From contig NZ_JBHFQG010000064.1 of assembly GCF_041949975.1 (NCBI RefSeq), positions 1 to 9,346 on the forward strand: a stretch of 9,346 nucleotides of DNA, in the 5' to 3' direction. The stretch is from Alteribacillus sp041949975 (GTDB taxonomy: Bacteria > Bacillota > Bacilli > Bacillales > Marinococcaceae). The notes beneath the pieces were generated by a model. That model worked only from the letters and a program-made list of their open reading frames with translations. It had not been told where the DNA came from and made no database searches. Of this stretch, positions 5,902 through 9,346 are shown piece by piece. The translations under genes and the position numbers were made by a program. Positions within the stretch are counted from its first letter, which is position 1, and each line of letters starts with the position of its first letter.

Positions 5902-6123
5902 CTATTTTTTTATAAATTTAGAAAACATTGGGCTTACCTGATTGTATATCTTCATCACTTGTTGAGCAGTTGTTGTAATCTTTTCAACGTCCAATTTCCC
6001 ATCAGACGTTTGAAACGTAGATAATATATTTGACTTAGGGTGCACATACTGGCCTTGGTTATGAGGTGGGATATGCCATGGAGGCATTGGTCTTCTTGGT
6101 GGCATTGGTCTTCCAGGATACAT
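5902..6123 (-). CDS. YppG-like small proline-rich protein
   Basis: A 73-residue protein. Residues 1-21 are a Pro/Arg/Met-rich stretch with a repeated RPMPP unit. Residues 32-73 form a helical module: NILSTFQTSDGKLDVEKI then AQQVMKIYNQVSPMFSKFI and a KK end. This fits the Bacillus YppG family, where a Pro/Tyr/Gln-rich N-terminus precedes an ILSxFQxxDGxxDxxK helix pair. Known members are about 100-125 residues and their function is not established; an association with the spore or cell surface is only a guess. The ATG at 6121-6123 follows AAGGAAGGTG by about ten bases. The gene stands alone, divergent from the gene at 6283. Confidence 0.7.
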   Translation of the reverse strand: MYPGRPMPPRRPMPPWHIPPHNQGQYVHPKSNILSTFQTSDGKLDVEKITTTAQQVMKIYNQVSPMFSKFIKK

Positions 6124-6282
6124 AACACCATAACACCTTCCTTAATTGATTTTTCTATATATTATTCAAAAGAAAAATGGATGGGAAGATATCTGCCTTA
6201 TGGAAGAGCACAAAAAGACTTCGTCACGTGTCCGTGATAAAAGCATACTGTATAAGATGAAATTATAATTAGGGGTATTGGA

Positions 6283-6513
6283 ATGGGTGTCATTAGAACA
6301 GACAAGTGGCTACTAGATTGGTATGATGAACCAATCAAAATATGTGAACAGTTAAAAACCAATTTAATGGTGTTTACCCCCTTCGAAATATATCAGTACT
6401 TCACTCTACACGGAATGTATCGTCGCACTTTGCAAGAAGGGAATGAACGCATAAGAAACCTACAGAAAAATAAAGTGTGGGAAAAGGAAAAACAACAGAT
6501 TGGAGTAACATGA
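6283..6513 (+). pseudogene. N-terminal fragment of a DUF2268-type putative Zn protease (YjaZ-like)
   Basis: The 76-codon frame begins MGVIRTDKWLLDWYDEP and continues KICEQL, FTPFEIYQYFTLHGMYRR and NLQKNKVWE. This matches my recollection of the N-terminus of the Bacillus YjaZ/DUF2268 family, proteins of roughly 260 residues whose C-terminal half carries an HExxH-type zinc site. Similarity stops after KVWE and the frame ends 11 codons later, so the whole catalytic part is missing. The start is sound: ATG after AGGGG (6271-6275). I infer a truncation by deletion near 6480. It could still be translated as a short protein, but no protease function is possible. The family assignment is from memory and needs a profile search. 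Confidence 0.5.
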
Positions 6514-6671
6514 CGACCAACGGGAGAGCGAAAGCGTTCCTTGACAAACGCAGCAAATGGGCGATCCTATCTCAAGACAAAAGAAGAGGAAAAAGTTTGA
6601 TCATCCTAGAAAAAGAGAGTATCTGTCCAAATTCAGGGGTTAATCCGATCGTGTCGAGCACAAGAAGGTAG
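6510..6671 (+). CDS. Short ORF overlapping the DUF2268 fragment, unknown
   Basis: ATG at 6510 overlaps the previous stop (ATGA) and has GGAG four bases upstream, so coupled translation is possible. The 53-residue product (starting MTTNGRAKAFLDKRSKWAIL) matches nothing I know. Another frame over the second half reads as a basic protein-like stretch (KKRKKFDHPRKREYLSKFRG, then SDRVEHKKVDKTRLPTK after a stop). The stretch may therefore be a frameshifted small gene joined to the truncated one upstream. I cannot say which frame was ancestral. Confidence 0.25.
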   Translation: MTTNGRAKAFLDKRSKWAILSQDKRRGKSLIILEKESICPNSGVNPIVSSTRR

Positions 6672-6699
6672 ATAAAACAAGACTTCCTACTAAAACATC

Positions 6700-6753
6700 A
6701 AATGGATTTCCCCTTTAAAACTCATCCCTTGAGCATCCATTTTAAAAAAGGGG
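6700..6753. repeat. Nested inverted repeats between convergent genes
   Basis: AAATGGAT (6700-6707) complements ATCCATTT (6735-6742). CCCCTTTAAAA (6710-6720) complements TTTTAAAAAAGGGG (6740-6753) apart from three bulged A's, and CTCA/TGAG (6721-6733) nests inside. It lies between the plus-strand ORFs and the serine hydrolase stop at 6786. It could stop transcription from either side, though no long T-run follows on either strand. Confidence 0.45.
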
Positions 6754-6785
6754 TATCTGCTTATTATTGAAACGAGCCCATTCTG

Positions 6786-7844
6786 TTATTTATACATTTT
6801 GATGATTTTTATCATCATCTTTGCTGCCACACTATGCCCATAAAACTGATTAATTGTTCCTGTAAAGTAAAGATCAGTCTTTGGGTGGTAAAACGAAAAA
6901 GCACCTGTTTGTCCCCAATGTCCGATTAATCCACCTTTTACTTCTTTAAGTGATATGGGCTGACTTGCTATACCAACACCATAAAAAAATAACCCTGGGC
7001 CAAAAAGAATTTTCCATTTTTTAAGCTCATTGAAATATTCTTTCGGAAAGAAGTGTCCATTTATAAATGCCTTTAGAAAAATCATCGATTCTTTCGCCGT
7101 GGATACAATTCCTCCTTCAGGCCCTATAGATGACATATATTTAGGCAGGTGGATTTCTCTGTCTTTGAAAAAGAAAGGAGCCGGACGTGTATCGTTCACA
7201 TCATCAAATAAGTACGTTTCCTCTAACTTTAATTCATCAAAAATAAATTCCTTGAAAACCGTATGAATGTCTTTTTCTGTTATCGTTTCAATAATCTTTC
7301 CTAAAAGCTGATAATTTGTATCGGAGTATTGAGCTCTTTTTCCAGGAGGAAATTTAGGTTTTTTCTGTTTTGCACTTGTTATTGTTTTTTCAAAACCCCA
7401 ACTTTGATCTTTTCCTGCTGTTAACGCTGCAATCACATCAGAAGAAAAGTAATCAGGTATTCCTGATGTATTGGACATTAAATGTTTAATCGTTATTTCT
7501 TTCGAGTAATCTATCCCTTTTAATAGATGGAGTTCGTGTAGAACGTCATTAGAAAGATATTTGGAGATTTTGTTTTGAAGATGCAGACGATTCTCTGATT
7601 TTAATTTTAGCAAGACCGCTGTGACATATAATTTTGTTACACTTGCGATGAAATAGGGTTTATCTGCAGTTAGATTTCCAGCGCTACTAACAAGAGGTAA
7701 AGAGTTATCTCCCTTTTCCACACATAATACAGCACCATATATGTTTTTCTTTGATACAGCAGTTGACACGACCCCATTAAGAAATGATTGATTCATTGTT
7801 TTTAACAATAGCTGTAACCCCTTATCATTATAATGGCTTACCAT
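6786..7844 (-). CDS. Beta-lactamase-family (class C-like) serine hydrolase
   Basis: A 352-residue protein of the beta-lactamase/D-Ala-D-Ala-peptidase fold (Pfam Beta-lactamase, PF00144). The catalytic set is present: SVTK with nucleophile Ser68 and Lys71, the YSDTNYQLLG motif with Tyr173 (a YxN-type triad carrying Asp in place of the usual Asn), and GHWGQTG (308-314) as the third-box equivalent. HLMSNTSGIPDY (121-132) and PEGGIVST are also typical. Members include esterases, D-amino-acid peptidases and penicillin-binding-like proteins, so antibiotic resistance should not be assumed. I see no signal peptide, suggesting a cytoplasmic enzyme. The start is ATG 7842-7844, just after AAAGGTG; an in-frame GTG two codons upstream lies inside that site. 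A 14-bp dyad lies in the leader. Frame intact, monocistronic. Confidence 0.87.
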   Translation of the reverse strand: MVSHYNDKGLQLLLKTMNQSFLNGVVSTAVSKKNIYGAVLCVEKGDNSLPLVSSAGNLTADKPYFIASVTKLYVTAVLLKLKSENRLHLQNKISKYLSNDVLHELHLLKGIDYSKEITIKHLMSNTSGIPDYFSSDVIAALTAGKDQSWGFEKTITSAKQKKPKFPPGKRAQYSDTNYQLLGKIIETITEKDIHTVFKEFIFDELKLEETYLFDDVNDTRPAPFFFKDREIHLPKYMSSIGPEGGIVSTAKESMIFLKAFINGHFFPKEYFNELKKWKILFGPGLFFYGVGIASQPISLKEVKGGLIGHWGQTGAFSFYHPKTDLYFTGTINQFYGHSVAAKMMIKIIKMYK

Positions 7845-7861
7845 TAGCACCTTTTTACGTC

Positions 7862-7875
7862 GGGATAACTATCCC
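7862..7875. promoter_or_regulatory. 14-bp perfect dyad in front of the serine hydrolase gene
   Basis: GGGATA-AC-TATCCC is a perfect inverted repeat located about six bases upstream of the ribosome binding site. A second palindrome, CCAATTGG (7906-7913), lies 30 bases further up, and CCCCAA (7873-7878) pairs with TTGGGG (7910-7915). Position and symmetry suggest an operator or a leader hairpin; the regulator is unknown. Confidence 0.35.
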
Positions 7876-7969
7876 CAAAACACCAATACTTCAAATATCA
7901 AAATTCCAATTGGGGACTAGCGAAAACATATTGACAGGTTCCCTACTATTTTATTTTCTTAAGACAACT

Positions 7970-8056
7970 TCACTTATTTGTTTTTTTACGATGGTAACCA
8001 ACACCAAGAGCCCCCATAAAAATAACAAAGATCGCCACCAAAATACTTATATCCAT
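7970..8056 (-). CDS. Possible 28-residue single-pass membrane peptide
   Basis: A minus-strand ORF too short for most gene finders. It has an acidic start (MDIS), one hydrophobic helix at about residues 4-21 (SILVAIFVIFMGALGVGY), and a basic end (HRKKTNK). This charge layout suits a small membrane peptide with its C-terminus inside. The ribosome binding site is weak: AGGAA lies 14 bases before the ATG. It sits on the same strand as the serine hydrolase, 120 bases upstream of it. The composition is unlikely to arise by chance, but it could be the remnant of a longer membrane protein. Function unknown. Confidence 0.4.
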   Translation of the reverse strand: MDISILVAIFVIFMGALGVGYHRKKTNK

Positions 8057-8200
8057 ATGTTTAAATTAACTTCCTATTTGCCACGTTAATTTTATTTTAT
8101 CAGTCATTTCTAATTATTATGAATATAATGCCTAATTTTCTCTTGTTGTTAAGTGAATGACGATGAAAAGCCGTTTTTTTCCGTTTTAACACTGGTCTAA

Positions 8201-8528
8201 ATTCCAAGAAGTACGTATTACTATGAAGCTAAAATCCGTGATGACCACACTGAAAAGTTGACGGCTTTAATTGTAAAAATCTAGACAGTCGAAATATACC
8301 ATTGCCCAATATAAACCTTCTAAAGCTGCTTGTAACGAATCAGAGGTAGGAAACGCTTTAAACCGAGAATTTAACCAAGACGAAGATCTGAAGGTGATTG
8401 TGAGCGATTTAACTTATGTTCGCGTCCAACAGAAATGGCATTACATCTGTGTTCTTGTCGATTTATATAACCGTGAAATCACCGGCTACAGTGCTGGCCC
8501 TCATAAAAACGCAGCTTTCGGGCTTTAG
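8201..8528 (+). pseudogene. IS3-family transposase OrfB remnant with internal deletion
   Basis: The plus strand first gives IPRSTYYYEAKIRDDHTEK then LTALIVKI, the usual OrfB N-terminus (SRSTYYYE). After a stop and frame change near 8282-8292 it gives SKYTIAQYKPSKAACNES, LNREFNQDEDLKVIVSDLTY, WHYICVLVDLYNREITGYSA and GPHKN. The last blocks hold the first two catalytic Asp residues (VSDLTYV, LVDLYNREI) of the DDE core. The helix-turn-helix-like stretch between KI and KYT is deleted. The protein breaks off after KNAA at about 8516, so the final Glu region is missing. It cannot be active. Its 3' border abuts a truncated gene on the other strand. Confidence 0.8.
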
Positions 8529-8554
8529 AGAATCGAATATTTTGTTTTGGTCAT
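8525..8554 (-). pseudogene. Truncated gene start (nine codons) with a perfect ribosome binding site
   Basis: AAGGAGGTGA lies about five bases before ATG 8552-8554. The frame reads MTKTKYSIL and then a stop inside the IS3 remnant. It lies just downstream of the small membrane-protein pseudogene on the same strand, so it was probably the next gene of that operon, cut off by the rearrangement that placed the transposase fragment here. Confidence 0.5.
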
Positions 8555-8582
8555 TCTGTCACCTCCTTACTTTGATTCCCCT

Positions 8583-8770
8583 TCATCTTTTTTTATTATC
8601 CTCTTTTAGCCATTGTAATACATCAGGGGTCACAATAATAAGTGCTCCATAAATAAACCATTCCCATTTGAAATAAATAATATCAACCCCCCCTAAGAAG
8701 ATATACCCCAATAAAAGAAGGAAGGCGGCAATTGCTTGCCAACCCTTCGTTTTCTTTTTATAACTTTCAT
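8583..8770 (-). pseudogene. Small two-helix membrane protein gene with a one-base frameshift
   Basis: AAGGAGG about eight bases before ATG (8768-8770) is a near-ideal start, but this frame stops after 25 codons. The -1 frame reads KKKTKGWQAIAAFLLLLGYI then FLGGVDIIYFKWEWFIYG, ALIIVTPDVLQWLKEDN and KKR, ending at 8583. Adding one A to the A5 run about 12 bases after the ATG restores a single 62-residue protein. It would have a basic start, helices at about 11-28 and 36-48, and a charged tail. I do not recognise the family. The run is not a canonical A-AAA-AAG slippery site as it stands, so mutation or a homopolymer sequencing error is more likely than programmed frameshifting. A second gene start follows 28 bases downstream. 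Confidence 0.6.
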
Positions 8771-8863
8771 TTCGTTTATCCTCCTTTGTCTTCTGCCATC
8801 AAGATGTTTGCCCATTACCGTTAAATGCAAAAAAGTACTAATATATGAAAGGGGCGATTCTAA

Positions 8864-8953
8864 TTGGATAAGAAAGTGTTCACGTCTCGACCTTTTGATA
8901 TTGAGATAGGTGATTTTGTTGTTGTAGAAACGACTTGCGAGGCTTTTATATGA
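8864..8953 (+). CDS. Short ORF with TTG start, unknown, possibly a gene stub
   Basis: GAAAGGGGCGA (about 8848-8858) lies six or more bases before TTG 8864-8866, giving 29 residues: MDKKVFTSRPFDIEIGDF followed by VVVETTCEAFI. The composition is protein-like and lacks membrane segments. The abrupt end and non-ATG start make it either the 5' stub of a lost gene or chance. It is divergent from the damaged membrane-protein gene. Confidence 0.25.
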   Translation: MDKKVFTSRPFDIEIGDFVVVETTCEAFI

Positions 8954-9052
8954 AGGGACTACGCCTATTCGAATTTTCATAGCCATTATAGCTTTTTGCT
9001 GGGTTAAACCTTGCGGGTACTAATATCTGCAGAGTAGCTTTTAGCAGCTGCA

Positions 9053-9066
9053 GTGATTTCAATCAC
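9053..9066. repeat. 14-bp dyad GTGATT-TC-AATCAC
   Basis: A perfect inverted repeat with a two-base centre, next to two CTGCAG sites (9027-9032 and 9048-9053). It is operator-like in form but has no gene clearly attached to it. Confidence 0.3.
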
Positions 9067-9290
9067 AGTTCTTTCGGTCATTGAACGGCGCCAAAAAAAG
9101 TCAGAACCAAATAATTAAAAGGAGTTTCTTCGGTTATCTTCTCTGCTATTTATCATATACTACTTCCGTTCTTTGGTTTATTTTTAACATGATTAACTAT
9201 TGAGACAATAGAAAAAAGAAGGTACCGTCAATAAGTTTGTGTAATGTTTTTAGAGTATCCTAAGAATAACTTCTTGAGTTTTCTTACAGA

Positions 9291-9320
9291 GGGAAGGTTA
9301 TTCTTCGTTCTGACCTTCCC
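9291..9320. repeat. Perfect 8-bp hairpin GGGAAGGT/ACCTTCCC
   Basis: GGGAAGGT (9291-9298) pairs with ACCTTCCC (9313-9320) around a 14-base loop. The T-run nearby (9339-9346) starts 18 bases too late for a classical terminator. No gene end is close enough to assign it to. Confidence 0.45.
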
Positions 9321-9346
9321 CGTATCGGTTCGTGAACATTTTTTTT

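Larger units (their letters stand above)
8954..9346. other. Terminal ~390 bases without a supported gene
   Basis: No frame longer than about 25 codons has translation signals. A minus-strand frame (about 9014-9091) reads MTERTVIEITAAAKSYSADI but has no ribosome binding site and may be a gene tail or chance. AAAAGGAG at about 9117-9124 has no start codon after it. The sequence GGTACCGTCAATAAGTTTGT (9221-9240) has the feel of an IS256-family end, but no transposase is visible. Confidence 0.4.

Noticed and set aside
5880..5908. TTGACA with 17-base spacing to TATTTT, plus strand
   Set aside because: The -35 is perfect but the -10 is poor, and it would only transcribe antisense to the YppG-like gene; likely chance in AT-rich DNA.
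7030..7266. 78-codon plus-strand ORF
   Set aside because: Inside the serine hydrolase on the other strand; a shadow frame.
8754..8760. Programmed -1 frameshift in the small membrane-protein gene
   Set aside because: The run is ATAAAAAG with only five A's, and the codon registers do not form a proper X-XXY-YYZ heptamer; a simple indel explains it better.
8693..8986. 97-codon minus-strand ORF
   Set aside because: Only its last 25 codons share the frame of the real ATG of the damaged membrane-protein gene; the upstream part has no signals and looks like chance.
1..9346. CRISPR array, phage module, toxin-antitoxin pair or defence system
   Set aside because: No regularly spaced repeats, no nuclease or antitoxin motifs and no phage structural genes are visible on either strand.

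Overview
The window looks like chromosomal accessory DNA from a low-GC, probably spore-forming member of the Bacillaceae. The basis is AT-rich sequence, strong AGGAGG-type ribosome binding sites, T-rich hairpin terminators, and proteins resembling Bacillus families (a YfmT-type aldehyde dehydrogenase, a YppG-like protein, a YjaZ/DUF2268-like fragment and an Hsp20 protein). No species can be named from sequence alone.

Layout: 1-249 is the end of an IS3-family element running off the window, with the start of orfA on the minus strand. 387-1844 (minus) is an intact aldehyde dehydrogenase with a plausible promoter and terminator. 2096-2580 holds a decayed ISL3-family transposase. 2717-2820 (minus) is a tRNA 3' segment ending in CCA plus a strong terminator. 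It looks like the attachment-site scar of an integrated element and is followed by a 41-codon ORF and the 3' end of a second IS3-type orfB (3095-3256). 3388-3669 (+) is a small acidic orphan protein with its own promoter. 3694-4290 (minus) contains a broken small ORF and the frameshifted C-terminus of a multicopper oxidase. 4409-5010 (+) is a two-gene unit: a small charged protein and an N-terminally altered Hsp20 protein. It converges on a GNAT acetyltransferase (5118-5567, minus) through a shared bidirectional terminator. 5902-6123 (minus) is a YppG-like protein. 6283-6671 (+) is the N-terminal stub of a DUF2268-type protein with a small overlapping ORF. 6786-7844 (minus) is an intact beta-lactamase-fold serine hydrolase, followed by a possible 28-residue membrane peptide. 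8201-8528 (+) is an internally deleted IS3-type orfB. 8525-8770 (minus) is a damaged pair of small genes. The last ~390 bases hold no gene I can support.

The clearly intact genes of known family are the aldehyde dehydrogenase, the GNAT, the serine hydrolase and probably the YppG-like protein. Most of the rest is decaying: at least four transposase fragments and several genes lost by truncation or single-base indels. No operon links the intact genes into one pathway. I do not see a defence system, CRISPR array or biosynthetic cluster. The most informative structures are the tRNA-derived scar, the composite small-protein/Hsp20 locus, and small genes that keep excellent ribosome binding sites while their reading frames are broken.
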